Positions 29,827-40,693 of a stretch of 64,000 nt of DNA are shown piece by piece; positions within the stretch are counted from its first letter, which is position 1; the number at the start of each line of letters is the position of its first letter. Under the pieces are notes generated by a model. It saw nothing but the letters and a program-made list of their open reading frames with translations. It did not search any database and was not told the DNA's origin. A program made the translations under genes and the position numbers. The stretch spans positions 620,001-684,000 of the forward strand of contig NZ_LR134327.1 in NCBI RefSeq assembly GCF_900636915.1, in the 5' to 3' direction. The DNA is from Aggregatibacter aphrophilus ATCC 33389. GTDB taxonomy: Bacteria; Pseudomonadota; Gammaproteobacteria; Enterobacterales; Pasteurellaceae.

Positions 29827-32193
29827 ATGTATAAAAAAACCAAGATCGCATTTTTCATTTGTACGGCGCTTTACGCACAGCATGTTCTTTCGGAAGAAAA
29901 ATCAACAAATAAATCCAATATGTTACCGGAAATTATAGTATATGGAGATAGTAATAAATCCCTTTCCTCCACCCAGGCTGTTACTTCCAATGAGATGGAA
30001 AAAATACCGACAACCAATAATAACATCACCGATTATCTACGTTCCAATCCGCACATTCGTTATGAAGACAGTGACCAAAATGGTTTTCAGCTCGGCGAAA
30101 TTAAACCACAAAATATCTCAATTAATGGAGCCGATGCAAACCAAACTGCTTACTTTGTCGATAACGTAAACGTAAATAATGATTTAACCGTCGATAACGA
30201 AATCTTTGATGGAGCCATGCAGGTTGTTCCGGGTATTAGTAATACGCAAGCTTATTTTTTTGATGCATCTATGCTATCAAAAGTCGAAGTTCACGATAGT
30301 AACATTTCCGCAAGTTTAGGTGGTTTCATGGGAGGCGCAGTCGTAGCTAAAACCAAACAATATAATGGTAAAGACGGTGTTTCACTAAAATATCGCACCA
30401 CCAACTCCGGTTGGGCAAAAATTAATGCAGATAGCTCAGCAAAAACTCTTTTAGATAAAATTAGACCTGATGCTGGCGGTGTTGCCGAATTTCAACCTAA
30501 ATACCATAAACAGACGTTCAGCATCATGGCAGAAAAAGGCTTAACGGAAAATTTGGGCATGGTGATCGGTTACAGTAAACGCCACGCCCGCATTCAACAG
30601 AATAGATTAATTGGTTATGCTCCCGACGTTAAATTAGACAAGCAAAATCATAAACGCGATTCAGATAATTTATTGTTGAACTTCAATTTGGCGGCAAGTG
30701 AAAAAGATCGTTTTGAACTGGGCTTCCGTTATTCTAATTATAAAGAACAAAAATACTATGCTACTAATATTGATAGTAACGTCAGTGATTATCATCAAGC
30801 CCTCGGTTCAACATTAGCCTGGGTACATTCTTTTAATTCAGGCATTTTGACAAATACACTTGCTTACGATCACTTTAAAGACAAGCGGAAATCCTCCTCT
30901 GCCAATGTTGAAATCGTTTCTGTTTTCGATGAAAACTTTGATCCGCTTTATGATTATGAAAAAGGTGGTTATGGTAATAGTTCCCTTACGCAAGACAACA
31001 TTCATTTCTCCACAGAATTTGCCGTAGATCCCTTTAATTTAGGTTTTGCCAACCATTCTATTTCTATAGGTGGAATTTATCAGGCAACCCATTATAAATT
31101 TAACCGCCCGCAGGATGTACATTCCAAAATTATTCAAAAATATCCTAACCTTAGCCCAATTGAGACAACAAATGTTACCCACCAAGGTAATGCCCAAACC
31201 CGTTATCAAAACTTTGTTTTTTATACCGAAGATTTAATTAAGTGGAAAAAATTGGAGCTACGCCCGGGTGTACGTATTGAACGTGATGACTATCTACAAA
31301 ACAATAATATCGCTCCGCGTTTTGTTGCACGCTATAAACCGTGGGAGGAAACCGGATTCACATTAGGTTTAAATCGCTATTATGGACGTTCTTTCGCTTC
31401 ATTAAAGCTAACGAATGAGATTTTAAAAATAAACCGTGATACCAGTCGTAAATACCAAGAATTTCATTCCTTAAAAACCCCTTACGCTGATGAACTTAGT
31501 ATCGGTTTTGATCAAGAATTCAATAATCTGGCATTTAAACTTAATTATATTCATCGCAAAAATAAAAATCGTATTGTGCTAAAACGTGATGCCAATAAAG
31601 TTAATTTTTATCATAACGGCAGTGACTTCAGCGTCGAAGTTTACACTTTCCAAATGAATAATATTGAACCTTGGCAATTGGGTAAAAGCTACTGGACAAG
31701 CTCTCTGGGATTTGATTGGTTAAAAACCAAACGGGCGGATATAGGTCGAGATCTTGATCCCAATGAATTGGTTTATCTCGATGGTAAATTACTTACCCGC
31801 AGAGAAATGCTGAACAAAGTCAATAGTTCTACAGAAGACTGGATTACCCGCTTCGGCTTGGATATGGCAATCCCCGATTACAACATCACTTGGTCAAACA
31901 AAGTGTATATAAAAGCACCGATTCGCAGTTATGACGTTTTGGAAGGTGATTTTAACGACGGAATTTCCCGTTATCGTTCTTATCACTACGGCCGACACAC
32001 CCAATGGGACAGTAGTATTCGTTGGCAACCGACCATTACAGGTAATCACAGTATTTATTTGCAAGTTGACATACTAAATGTACTAAATAAAACCCGTAAA
32101 TCAAAAACCGTGAAACCAATTTCAAGTAACGATGAATACGGTATTTACACGCCCGGCCGCGAGTTTTGGCTGGAAGTCGGCTATAAATTCTAG
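29827..32193 (+). CDS. TonB-dependent outer-membrane receptor
   Basis: The 788-residue protein imports a substrate across the outer membrane using TonB energy. A signal peptide (cleaved near HVLS-EE) is followed by a TonB-box-like LPEIIVYGD and a plug domain (about residues 45-165, including [18 protein letters not shown]). A 22-strand beta barrel ends in a terminal aromatic (VGYKF). I start at ATG 29827, which has AGAGGA 7 bases before it. An M16 zinc protease follows directly. That pairing is known in H. influenzae (HI1369-HI1368) and resembles FusA-FusC, which import and cleave ferredoxin. The substrate here is inferred, not shown. Confidence 0.85.
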   Translation: MYKKTKIAFFICTALYAQHVLSEEKSTNKSNMLPEIIVYGDSNKSLSSTQAVTSNEMEKIPTTNNNITDYLRSNPHIRYEDSDQNGFQLGEIKPQNISINGADANQTAYFVDNVNVNNDLTVDNEIFDGAMQVVPGISNTQAYFFDASMLSKVEVHDSNISASLGGFMGGAVVAKTKQYNGKDGVSLKYRTTNSGWAKINADSSAKTLLDKIRPDAGGVAEFQPKYHKQTFSIMAEKGLTENLGMVIGYSKRHARIQQNRLIGYAPDVKLDKQNHKRDSDNLLLNFNLAASEKDRFELGFRYSNYKEQKYYATNIDSNVSDYHQALGSTLAWVHSFNSGILTNTLAYDHFKDKRKSSSANVEIVSVFDENFDPLYDYEKGGYGNSSLTQDNIHFSTEFAVDPFNLGFANHSISIGGIYQATHYKFNRPQDVHSKIIQKYPNLSPIETTNVTHQGNAQTRYQNFVFYTEDLIKWKKLELRPGVRIERDDYLQNNNIAPRFVARYKPWEETGFTLGLNRYYGRSFASLKLTNEILKINRDTSRKYQEFHSLKTPYADELSIGFDQEFNNLAFKLNYIHRKNKNRIVLKRDANKVNFYHNGSDFSVEVYTFQMNNIEPWQLGKSYWTSSLGFDWLKTKRADIGRDLDPNELVYLDGKLLTRREMLNKVNSSTEDWITRFGLDMAIPDYNITWSNKVYIKAPIRSYDVLEGDFNDGISRYRSYHYGRHTQWDSSIRWQPTITGNHSIYLQVDILNVLNKTRKSKTVKPISSNDEYGIYTPGREFWLEVGYKF

Positions 32194-32252
32194 TTCATAA
32201 TAATTACTTCATACTTCTACGCTAATGTGAATTAGCGTAGGTTTTCTTTGTT

Positions 32253-35045
32253 ATGTCCAATCAAAAAACGATGAAAAAACTGACCGCACTTTTCGTACTG
32301 CTCTGCTCTTTTCGCTTAGTCATTGCTTGTCAAGCCGGAATAGATCCTGATGCCTTAGCTTTCGATCCCAATATTAAACACGGCAAACTGACAAACGGAT
32401 TGCAATATTACATCTTGAATAATCGTGATCCCAAAGATCGGGTATATATTCGTTTAGTGGTAAATGCCGGTTCAATGCATGAAGATGATGATCAAAAAGG
32501 CATCGCCCATTTAGTAGAACACATGGCGTTTAACGGCTCGAAAAAATATCCTGAAAATACCATCATTAATGCCCTTGAAAAATTGGGTATGAAATTTGCC
32601 CGCGATATTAATGCATTCACTGATTTTGAAAATACCGTTTATACTCTGAATTTAGACGGTAATAGCCCGCAAAAACTATCCCTTGCTTTTGATGTTATCA
32701 ATGAATGGATGAATCATCTCACAATTTTACCAAAAGACCTTGATGGTGAACGCGGCGTGGTACAAGAAGAATGGCGACGTCGACTAAGCCCAATGTTACG
32801 TCTCGGAGATAAAAAAAGTGCAATTGAAATGGCAGGTTCGCGCTATGTGTTACGTGACCCGATTGGCGATATGAATATTATTCGTCACATCTCCCGTGAT
32901 CGCGTAGCCGATTTTTATCATAAATGGTATAGACCGGATAATATGTCTCTTATTGTCGTCGGTGATATCGATACGCACAAAATTACACAGTTAATATCAC
33001 AACAACTAGATAAACCGAGTTCTCACACACAACGCCCATTAGATAAAATTGATTTTAGCATTCCGTTGATTCACCATTGGCGGGTAGCAAGTATTGCCGA
33101 ACAAGGCACCAATATCCCGGCACTGGAGTTAAGTTTTTTTGAAGAAGATAAACAAAAGGAAACGATCACTGACTACAAACAAGATCTCATTCAACAAATT
33201 GTGACTCGTTTAGTCAATTTACGTCTACAAAAATGGGAAGAAAACCAAAATAACTGGTTGGATTCGGCGAATTTCTATCGCTCTCATCTTGGTAAACAAA
33301 CCTTGCAAAGCGTCTTTTCCTTGCAATTAGCCGATACCAATTATTTAAAAAATATCACCGCACTTTTTGCTTTTATCGCCGAAATTAAACAACATGGATT
33401 TACCGCCGATGAGCTTAACAGTGAAATTGCACGACTACATAATCTCAATGAAAAACAACAAAATATTCGTCCCGGCAGCTTAAAAATTGCTAATGATTTG
33501 ATTGCAATCGCGGCAAATCATCAAATCATGTTAAGCGCTAAAGAACGCTATAATCTAAATCGACGTTTTTTGAATGAAATTAAAGTAACTGACTTAAATG
33601 TAACATTTAATCAAATGTTAGCGTTAAACGCTAAGCTATTACTGATAACACAACTACTACCGGAGAAAAAACTTCCTTTTGATGCAACTTATATAGAACA
33701 GCGTTGGAACCAAGCAATGCGTTCCGATCAAAATCAATGGGAAAACAAAAAACACATCGTAAAACAACCGCACTTTGAATTCAAAGACGGTTCATTAGTA
33801 TTAGAAAAACACTGGGATAAAGGCAATATTGATGAATTTCGCCTCAGTAACGGGGCAAAATTAATTTATCACTACAGCAATAAAACACCGAACCAAGTCC
33901 ATTTTCGAGCAGTAACAAGCGGTGGATTACGATCTGTACCAAACCAAGATTATCATTTATTGCGAACGGCGATTACCTTAGTTGATGATACCGGCACAGG
34001 TGAACTAACGCAGGCAGATGTCAGCAACCTCTTTGGTCAAAGCCCACTTGTGTTGGCAACGGTTATTGATGACGATAAGCAAGGTTTTACCGGCGTGGCA
34101 AAACCGCAAGATCTCAGTAGGTTACTGACACTTTTCCGTCTGAAACTCCAATCCGCTCCCGTTTCAAATAATGTGTTACAAAAATATCATCGGGAAACAC
34201 AGGATTATTTTAAACAAATTGATGCCGAAACAAAGTTTATGCAAGCTATTTCCTATTTGCGCCGACCTAACACGGCTACGGTTTATACCCAAAATCAAAA
34301 TGAACAGCTTAGCTTTACAGCTGCACAATTAAGTCAAATTTATCAAGAAAAGATTTTAGGTAAAACGGATTTCACTTATTTCATTATTGGTGATATTTCC
34401 CGATCCGAGCTCGAAAAATTGGCAAAGCAATATTTAGCGACAGTGGAAATAAAAACACAGGCCCGCGCTTATCAGCCCGGTTATATTCATACTCCTAAAA
34501 AAGCATTCATTATGCGCGGATTAAGTGAACCACGTGCTGATGTGGAAATTTATCTTACCGCTGAAAATCAATGGCATCCGGAACAGAAATATGCCTTAGA
34601 AATCCTTGGTGAAATTGTACAAGAAAAACTTCGCCTTGTTTTACGTGAAAAAGTATCGGGCATTTATTCCGTCAATAGTTGGTTCAGCCAAGATCCGCAT
34701 ACGCCGCAAATTGAAGGGAAAATTGCGTTCAGTTGCGCACCTAATCGTGCTGAAGAATTAATCAAATTGACCCATCAAATTTTGGATGAAATTATTGAAA
34801 ACGGTATAGACGAAACACTACTTCGCAAAAAACAAGCTGAGCAACAGCAATACATCAAACGTCAGTTTGATTCACTCGTCTCTGTGGCAGGCATGATTGA
34901 GGACAGTTATTGGCAGCAAGGCAACCCACAGTCGGTTTATTTGTATCAACGATTGGAACAACTTGCCGACAAACCTCACCTTGAGGCATTAGCAAGAAAA
35001 GTTTTAGTCAAAGCTGCCCGTTTTGAAGCAATTTTACGTCAATAA
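32253..35045 (+). CDS. M16 (insulinase/pitrilysin) zinc protease, secreted or lipid-anchored
   Basis: The 930-residue metalloprotease has the inverted zinc motif H-x-x-E-H at H86-E89-H90 (HLVEH). Downstream, VVQEEW supplies the distal glutamate. A second, inactive M16 half follows from about residue 500. The N-terminus carries a hydrophobic signal with the lipobox-like VIAC, so it may be a periplasmic lipoprotein. In Pectobacterium the M16 protein FusC degrades ferredoxin imported by its partner TonB receptor, and the gene order here (receptor then protease, 59 bases apart) suggests an analogous iron-scavenging role. An uptake signal lies within the signal-peptide codons. Confidence 0.85.
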   Translation: MSNQKTMKKLTALFVLLCSFRLVIACQAGIDPDALAFDPNIKHGKLTNGLQYYILNNRDPKDRVYIRLVVNAGSMHEDDDQKGIAHLVEHMAFNGSKKYPENTIINALEKLGMKFARDINAFTDFENTVYTLNLDGNSPQKLSLAFDVINEWMNHLTILPKDLDGERGVVQEEWRRRLSPMLRLGDKKSAIEMAGSRYVLRDPIGDMNIIRHISRDRVADFYHKWYRPDNMSLIVVGDIDTHKITQLISQQLDKPSSHTQRPLDKIDFSIPLIHHWRVASIAEQGTNIPALELSFFEEDKQKETITDYKQDLIQQIVTRLVNLRLQKWEENQNNWLDSANFYRSHLGKQTLQSVFSLQLADTNYLKNITALFAFIAEIKQHGFTADELNSEIARLHNLNEKQQNIRPGSLKIANDLIAIAANHQIMLSAKERYNLNRRFLNEIKVTDLNVTFNQMLALNAKLLLITQLLPEKKLPFDATYIEQRWNQAMRSDQNQWENKKHIVKQPHFEFKDGSLVLEKHWDKGNIDEFRLSNGAKLIYHYSNKTPNQVHFRAVTSGGLRSVPNQDYHLLRTAITLVDDTGTGELTQADVSNLFGQSPLVLATVIDDDKQGFTGVAKPQDLSRLLTLFRLKLQSAPVSNNVLQKYHRETQDYFKQIDAETKFMQAISYLRRPNTATVYTQNQNEQLSFTAAQLSQIYQEKILGKTDFTYFIIGDISRSELEKLAKQYLATVEIKTQARAYQPGYIHTPKKAFIMRGLSEPRADVEIYLTAENQWHPEQKYALEILGEIVQEKLRLVLREKVSGIYSVNSWFSQDPHTPQIEGKIAFSCAPNRAEELIKLTHQILDEIIENGIDETLLRKKQAEQQQYIKRQFDSLVSVAGMIEDSYWQQGNPQSVYLYQRLEQLADKPHLEALARKVLVKAARFEAILRQ

Positions 35046-35060
35046 AAAACACCTAAAAAA

Positions 35061-35097
35061 ATAACCGCACTTATCATGTCAGAAAAAGTGCGGTTAT
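35061..35097. terminator. Terminator made of inverted uptake signals
   Basis: ATAACCGCACTT and AAGTGCGGTTAT are perfect inverted copies of the uptake signal with short flanks. They form a 12-bp stem between the convergent M16 gene and azlD. Paired uptake signals are known to serve as terminators in Pasteurellaceae. Confidence 0.7.
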
Positions 35098-35111
35098 CTC
35101 GAAGAACGTTT

Positions 35112-35444
35112 TTACGCCACTAAAACCCGTTGAACTAAGAACATATATAACATGGTGCCGGCAGCGATGGACAAGAACATATTGCGCTTCCACAAATGTA
35201 ACGCAACGACGATCACACCGGAAAGAAATTCGGGAACGCCATGAAAGCCGCTAAACACATCCACGTTTTTGTAACAATACACCACTAACATACCAAACAT
35301 CGCCGCAGGTAAAACTTTACCTAAATAACGGATATATTCCGGAATCGGGCGGTTAGCAGGGAAAACCCAAAACGGCAACCAACGGGTAAATTGCACACCT
35401 AATACGGCAATGCCAATGGTGATGATTTGTTCGGTTAATGTCAT
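35112..35444 (-). CDS. azlD: AzlD family branched-chain amino acid exporter subunit
   Basis: The 110-residue protein has three to four transmembrane helices and belongs to the AzlD family, the small partner of AzlC in branched-chain amino acid (and azaleucine) export. I start at ATG 35444, which overlaps the azlC stop as ATGA. The longer open frame upstream lies inside azlC and is not needed. Confidence 0.85.
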   Translation of the reverse strand: MTLTEQIITIGIAVLGVQFTRWLPFWVFPANRPIPEYIRYLGKVLPAAMFGMLVVYCYKNVDVFSGFHGVPEFLSGVIVVALHLWKRNMFLSIAAGTMLYMFLVQRVLVA

Positions 35445-36172
35445 TCTTCTATCCTCTCCAATCTTGAGGACAATTTCGGACGACGGAAAGTCAACACTGT
35501 CCAAATGCCGATTAACGTTGGCAATAAGAAATATTCACGTCCGAAAACGATGAGGGAAATCGCGGCAATCGCCAAACCCAACAAAGAGCTTTCATGAGAT
35601 TTTTCCTGAGCCCAGTTTTCGGCAAAAATCACTAAAAATAACGCCGTCATAGCAAATTCAATGCCCTTCAAATCAAAGGGAATAATATTACCGAACAGGT
35701 TGCCGAGGCCTGCGCCGATCATCCAGTACATATGCAAATAAAACGAGACAAAAAACATATACCAGCCACGATCAATATGCGACGGAACCTTTGCCATGTA
35801 ATTCAAGGAAAAAGATTCATCCACCAGGGTGGCAATGAGATACGGGCGTTTTTTGCCTAATGACTTTCCATATTTTTCCAACATAGAAATACTGTAAAAA
35901 AGCTGTCGTCCACTCACCATCAAGGTAATCAACAACGCATTTAACGGCGCAAATGCCAAACTTAATGCGCCGGCAATGATAAATTCCACCGAGCCGCCAT
36001 AAATTAACAATGCCATCAGCACGGGGTACCAAAAACTAAAACCAAGCGCTTTCATGTAAATGCCGTAAGCCACGCCAAGGAACAAAAAACCGGCAAGCAT
36101 CGGCGCACTATAGGGCAAGGCGGCTTTCGCAGCCGCCCAAATGGGATGGGAATTTGTCTTTACGTCAGACAT
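35441..36172 (-). CDS. azlC: AzlC family branched-chain amino acid exporter subunit
   Basis: The 243-residue multi-pass membrane protein has the AzlC signature (PYSAPMLAGFLFLGVAYGIYMKALG at the N-terminus and RQLFYSISM in the middle). With AzlD it forms an LIV-E type exporter. It begins 4 bases after the stop of the LysR regulator gene, so regulator and exporter share a transcript. Because the regulator is MetR-like, methionine or a related amino acid is a possible substrate, which is inference. Confidence 0.88.
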   Translation of the reverse strand: MSDVKTNSHPIWAAAKAALPYSAPMLAGFLFLGVAYGIYMKALGFSFWYPVLMALLIYGGSVEFIIAGALSLAFAPLNALLITLMVSGRQLFYSISMLEKYGKSLGKKRPYLIATLVDESFSLNYMAKVPSHIDRGWYMFFVSFYLHMYWMIGAGLGNLFGNIIPFDLKGIEFAMTALFLVIFAENWAQEKSHESSLLGLAIAAISLIVFGREYFLLPTLIGIWTVLTFRRPKLSSRLERIEE

Positions 36173-36176
36173 ACAA

Positions 36177-37109
36177 CTAGATCTCTTCTAATATGGATAA
36201 TTCGGGCAAGGTAGAAAAACTTTGGGCTTTCACGGTTTCATAGAAATCATCCACGAAAGCAATTTGCGAATCCAACTCTCGCGTTGCGGCATAAAGATTA
36301 CTGTGTAACCCCTGTTCGGTGATTTTACGCGCCACGATGTAACCACGATCCAAGTAGGGTTTTGCCGCCCAAAACGGCAATGCGGCAACACCACGTTTAC
36401 TGGCCACCAATTGAATAATGGCAATGGTGAGCTCACTGGTTCGGCGGGTCGGATTAACGCCTTTCGGGTGTAATACCTTACGCAATAAATCCAACATATC
36501 ATCCGGTACAGGATAAGTAATCAAAGTTTGATCAATAAAATCTTCCGCCTGCCAAACATCTTTCGCTGCCAGCGGATGATCTTTCGCACACAATCCCACC
36601 ATTTCATAGGAAAACAACGGCTTATACACAATGTCCGGAGTCTCTTCCACTTCTTGCACCACCGCCCAATCGGCACGATGGCTTAACAGCAACCCAACGG
36701 CATCGGTGTGGAAACCGGACACAATATCCAACTCCACCAACGGCCAATGCTGACGGAATAAATCCATGGCGGGCATGAGCCAATCGAAGCAAGTGTGGCA
36801 TTCCACCGCAATGCGCAACTCCCCTGCTTCCCCTTGTTTCACCCGCGCCAAATCACGCTCCGCCTCAATCACTTTAGGCAAAATATCATTGGCAAGCTGA
36901 ATCAAACGCTCGCCAGCCGGTGTAAAGTGCAACGGCTGAGTTTTACGCTCAAATAACGGCAAGCCGTATTGATCTTCCAACAGTTTAATTTGATGGGAAA
37001 GTGCGGATTGTGTGAGATAAACCCGCTTTGCAGCCAAAGAAACACTGCCCGTTTCTTTTAAAGCGAGTAAGGTTTTGAGGTGTCGAAGTTCGAGAAAGAT
37101 TGGTTTCAT
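36177..37109 (-). CDS. metR: LysR-type regulator MetR
   Basis: The 310-residue LysR-family protein has the N-terminal helix-turn-helix (LRHLKTLLALKETGSVSLAAKRVYLTQSALSHQI) and a C-terminal effector domain that binds homocysteine in MetR. The divergent gene is metE, the classic MetR target, which supports the name. It leads a three-gene unit with azlC and azlD. Confidence 0.9.
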   Translation of the reverse strand: MKPIFLELRHLKTLLALKETGSVSLAAKRVYLTQSALSHQIKLLEDQYGLPLFERKTQPLHFTPAGERLIQLANDILPKVIEAERDLARVKQGEAGELRIAVECHTCFDWLMPAMDLFRQHWPLVELDIVSGFHTDAVGLLLSHRADWAVVQEVEETPDIVYKPLFSYEMVGLCAKDHPLAAKDVWQAEDFIDQTLITYPVPDDMLDLLRKVLHPKGVNPTRRTSELTIAIIQLVASKRGVAALPFWAAKPYLDRGYIVARKITEQGLHSNLYAATRELDSQIAFVDDFYETVKAQSFSTLPELSILEEI

Positions 37110-37319
37110 GAGAAAGATTCATATTAATAAGAAAAATAATGAACTCGTATCATACACCAAAACCGACTGCGCTTTAATGTTCTACGAAATAAAAGTGCGG
37201 TCGAAAATCAAAATGTTTTTACGTTCTGTGCTATTACGTCAAAACCAAAATATTAAAATTATTCATACAAATTTGGAAAATTATTAATTTGCATAATAAT
37301 CCTAATTCCTTCATTCTAC

Positions 37320-37343
37320 ACACGTACAGACGTTTAGCCGTCT
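37320..37343 (+). promoter_or_regulatory. Tandem met boxes (MetJ operator) before metE
   Basis: Three consecutive 8-base boxes lie at 37320-37343: ACACGTAC, AGACGTTT and AGCCGTCT. The last two each match the MetJ consensus AGACGTCT at seven of eight bases. They lie 31 bases before the metE start. The rest of the metR-metE gap (from 37110) holds one uptake signal at 37193. Confidence 0.7.
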
Positions 37344-37373
37344 AAATCATTTAACACAAAACAAGGAATTATG

Positions 37374-39647
37374 ATGACAATATTTCATTTAGCAGGCTTC
37401 CCGCGTGTAGGTGCCAAGCGTGAACTCAAATTTGCCCAAGAACGTTACTGGCGCGGTGAAATCGCCGAAGCCGATTTATTAGACATTGCAAAAAAATTGC
37501 GTGAAATTAACTGGCAACATCAAGCCAATGCGAATGCGGATTTCGTGGCGGTTGCGGACTTTACTTTCTACGATCACATTTTGGATTTGCAAGTAGCAAC
37601 AGGCGCCATTCCTACGCGTTTTGGTTTTGATAGCCAAAACTTAACCTTGGATCAATATTTCCAATTGGCGCGTGGCAACAAAACACAATTCGCCATTGAA
37701 ATGACCAAATGGTTCGATACCAACTACCACTATCTCGTGCCTGAATTCCACAAGGACACCCAATTTAAAGCCAACCCGGCGCACTATGTGCAACAAATCC
37801 GCGAAGCTAAAGCCCTTGGTCACAACGTAAAACCAACCATCGTTGGCCCATTAACCTTCCTTTGGTTAGGTAAAGAAAAAGGTGCAGCGTTTAATCGTTT
37901 CGATTTGTTAAACAAACTCGTGCCGGTTTATGTGGACATCTTAAACGCGTTGAGTTCTGAAGGGGTGGAATATATTCAAATTGATGAACCTGCCTTAACC
38001 CTTGATTTACCGGCAGAATGGGTTGCCGCTTATAAAGAGGTTTACGCCACTTTTGCTGCACAAGTAAACGCCAAACTGTTGCTTGCCACGTATTTCGGTT
38101 CCGTGTCGGAACACGCCGATTTATTAAAAGCCTTACCGATAGCTGGTCTTCACATTGATTTGGTACGTGCACCGGAACAACTTTCCGCCTTTGCCGATTA
38201 CGACAAAATCCTTTCCGTAGGCGTGATTGACGGACGTAATATCTGGCGTGCGAACTTAAACCAAGTGTTAGATGTGGTTGAACCATTAAAAGCGAAATTA
38301 GGTGAGCGTTTATGGATTGCGCCAAGCTGTTCCCTACTCCATACGCCTTATGATTTGGCAGTGGAAATCCAACTGCAAGCCAACAAGCCGGAGCTTTATC
38401 AATGGTTGGCGTTCACCTTACAAAAAATTCAAGAATTACGCGTCATTAAGACCGCACTTGAGCAAGGACGTGAAGCAGTGCAAGCAGAGCTTGATGCCAG
38501 CCAAGCAGCAGCTGACGCGCGTAAAAACTCTCGTGAAATCCACCGCACTTGTGTGGCGGAACGTTTGGCAAATCTGCCGAAAAATGCCGTTCAACGTAAA
38601 TCGCCATTTGCGGAACGGATTAAGTTACAAAATGCGTGGTTAAATCTACCGTTGCTGCCAACCACCAACATTGGTTCCTTCCCGCAAACCACGGAAATTC
38701 GTCATGCCCGTGCCGCCTTCAAAAAAGGCGATCTCAGCTTGGCAGATTACGAAGCGGCAATGAAAAAAGAAATTGAATTCGTGGTGCGTGAGCAAGAAAA
38801 ATTGGATTTGGACGTGTTAGTGCACGGCGAAGCAGAACGCAACGACATGGTGGAATACTTCGGCGAATTGCTCGATGGTTTCGCGTTTACCAAATTCGGT
38901 TGGGTACAAAGTTACGGTTCCCGCTGCGTCAAACCACCGGTTATTTACGGCGATGTGACCCGTCCGGAACCGATGACCGTGCGTTGGTCGCAATATGCTC
39001 AAAGCCTCACCAACAAAGTGATGAAAGGTATGTTGACCGGCCCGGTAACGATTTTACAATGGTCTTTCGTGCGTAACGACATTCCACGTTCAACGGTGTG
39101 TAAACAAATTGCTGTAGCGCTTTCCGATGAAGTGTTGGACTTAGAAAAAGCAGGTATCAAAGTCATTCAAATTGACGAACCGGCAATCCGAGAAGGTTTA
39201 CCGCTCAAACGTGCCGATTGGGACGCTTATTTACAATGGGCTGGCGAAGCTTTCCGTTTAAGTTCAATGGGTTGTAAAGATGATACGCAAATTCACACAC
39301 ACATGTGTTATTCCGAATTTAACGACATTTTACCAGCCATTGCTGCCCTAGATGCCGACGTGATCACCATCGAAACTTCCCGTTCCGACATGGAATTGCT
39401 TACCGCTTTCGGTGATTTCAAATACCCGAACGACATCGGTCCGGGCGTGTACGATATCCACAGCCCACGCGTACCGACCGCAGAAGAAATCGAACATCTT
39501 CTTCGCAAAGCGTTACAAGTGGTGCCAAAAGAACGCTTATGGGTAAACCCGGACTGCGGCCTAAAAACCCGCGGCTGGCCGGAAACCATCGCCGCATTAA
39601 AAGTGATGGTGGATATCACGAAAAAATTACGTGCGGAATTAGCCTAA
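37374..39647 (+). CDS. metE: Cobalamin-independent methionine synthase
   Basis: MetE transfers a methyl group from 5-methyltetrahydropteroyltri-glutamate to homocysteine. The 757-residue enzyme is a double barrel. The C-terminal half holds the zinc ligands in HTHMCYSEF (His, Cys) and [12 protein letters not shown] (Cys), and the linker motif [16 protein letters not shown] precedes it. The second ATG at 37374 has the better spacing from AAGGA, so I use it. The gene is divergent from metR, and MetJ-type boxes precede it. Confidence 0.96.
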   Translation: MTIFHLAGFPRVGAKRELKFAQERYWRGEIAEADLLDIAKKLREINWQHQANANADFVAVADFTFYDHILDLQVATGAIPTRFGFDSQNLTLDQYFQLARGNKTQFAIEMTKWFDTNYHYLVPEFHKDTQFKANPAHYVQQIREAKALGHNVKPTIVGPLTFLWLGKEKGAAFNRFDLLNKLVPVYVDILNALSSEGVEYIQIDEPALTLDLPAEWVAAYKEVYATFAAQVNAKLLLATYFGSVSEHADLLKALPIAGLHIDLVRAPEQLSAFADYDKILSVGVIDGRNIWRANLNQVLDVVEPLKAKLGERLWIAPSCSLLHTPYDLAVEIQLQANKPELYQWLAFTLQKIQELRVIKTALEQGREAVQAELDASQAAADARKNSREIHRTCVAERLANLPKNAVQRKSPFAERIKLQNAWLNLPLLPTTNIGSFPQTTEIRHARAAFKKGDLSLADYEAAMKKEIEFVVREQEKLDLDVLVHGEAERNDMVEYFGELLDGFAFTKFGWVQSYGSRCVKPPVIYGDVTRPEPMTVRWSQYAQSLTNKVMKGMLTGPVTILQWSFVRNDIPRSTVCKQIAVALSDEVLDLEKAGIKVIQIDEPAIREGLPLKRADWDAYLQWAGEAFRLSSMGCKDDTQIHTHMCYSEFNDILPAIAALDADVITIETSRSDMELLTAFGDFKYPNDIGPGVYDIHSPRVPTAEEIEHLLRKALQVVPKERLWVNPDCGLKTRGWPETIAALKVMVDITKKLRAELA

Positions 39648-39670
39648 TTCACAGATACTCCTTTACTGGT

Positions 39671-39751
39671 AAAAGAAAAGCTGAATCTCGAGAGAGGTTC
39701 AGCTTTTTTGTTTTATGGAAAAGAAAAGTGCGGTCGTTTTTAGACGTGTTT
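39671..39751 (+). repeat. Direct repeat, left copy, including the metE terminator
   Basis: This ~80 bp stretch holds the metE terminator (AGCTGAA...TTCAGCT stem at about 39678-39705 and a T-run). It continues through an uptake signal (AAGTGCGGT) to AGACGTGTTT. It is matched almost base for base at 46995-47075. The two copies flank the maltose cassette. Confidence 0.8.
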
Positions 39752-39780
39752 CAACAAAATACGGAAAAGTTCTCTTTTTT

Positions 39781-40494
39781 TTAAACATGTCGCTTCGCAG
39801 TGGAAGCAAAGGTAATTTTATCAGGACGATAACTAATGCTACCGTACTGAAATAGACGTCCGTCGGCTAAATAAGTGGTACTGGTAACGTTCACAACCAT
39901 ATTATACTCACCGAGGTCCATGGTGCTTTTTTCTTCTTCATTGGCATAACGAAACACTATTTCACGCTGTGAATAACTAATTTTTAGACCTAGTTCACTT
40001 TCTAAATAGTGATAAATGGATTGTTCCGCAATCTCACGATTAATAAAAGGAACAATACGACGATCAAAGTAAGAGACTTCGTATTCCACCGCTTCCCCGT
40101 CAATTTCACGAACACGACCTATACGGTAAAAATCAATTTGATCATTTACGTTAAAGATCTGCATTAATTCCTCTTCTCCTTGCACAATATACAAGCTGGT
40201 TAAGGTTGTTTTCACTTGATGGGTTAAAGGACGGTTCAGCTCACCAACAGTTTTGATTTCAGAAAGCTGTTGAGGCGTTGATAAATTATGTTCAAGAACA
40301 ATAGACGTGCGACCTTGTTGCTTTTTTATGTAACCATCCATTTCAAGCAGAGAAAGGGCTTTACGAATGGTATCTTTAGAAAAACCATATTCTTGCATAA
40401 GCTCACTTTCACTGGGTAATTCTTGCTTAGGAGGTAAAATTCCATCGGTTATTTTGCTTTTTATATCGTTATAAACCGCTTTGTATTTACTCAC
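39781..40494 (-). CDS. GntR/HutC-family regulator (TreR-like)
   Basis: The 237-residue repressor has an N-terminal GntR winged helix (ELPSESELMQEYGFSKDTIRKAL) and a C-terminal UTRA effector domain. It resembles the trehalose-operon repressor TreR of Firmicutes, whose ligand is a sugar phosphate. It is divergent from the MalQ-GlgP fusion and therefore the likely regulator of the cassette. The sugar it senses cannot be read from the sequence. Palindromes that could be its operators lie in the divergent region. Confidence 0.8.
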   Translation of the reverse strand: MSKYKAVYNDIKSKITDGILPPKQELPSESELMQEYGFSKDTIRKALSLLEMDGYIKKQQGRTSIVLEHNLSTPQQLSEIKTVGELNRPLTHQVKTTLTSLYIVQGEEELMQIFNVNDQIDFYRIGRVREIDGEAVEYEVSYFDRRIVPFINREIAEQSIYHYLESELGLKISYSQREIVFRYANEEEKSTMDLGEYNMVVNVTSTTYLADGRLFQYGSISYRPDKITFASTAKRHV

Positions 40495-40565
40495 TTTTTC
40501 ACTCCATTTTTTACTTTCATTCCCTCACTTCAAATATTCAATAGAATAACACAAACCTTTCTTCT

Positions 40566-40630
40566 TATACGTATAGTTTTTGTGATCAAAATCACACTTT
40601 TACGTTAACGTTTAAACTTTTACGTAAAAG
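40566..40630. promoter_or_regulatory. CRP site and palindromic operators in the regulator/MalQ-GlgP gap
   Basis: TGTGATCAAAATCACA (40581-40596) is a perfect two-half CRP site. On either side are perfect palindromes: TATACGTATA (40566-40575) and CTTTTACGTAAAAG (40617-40630). A further CTTTTACGT copy follows the CRP site directly. These are good candidates for the GntR-type repressor operators, so the cassette would respond both to catabolite state and to its sugar. Confidence 0.65.
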
Positions 40631-40693
40631 CTGTTGCGTAAAATAGAATTTAGATTAAAATCTCTCCAACTTTTACTTCTGAAGGGAAAAATT

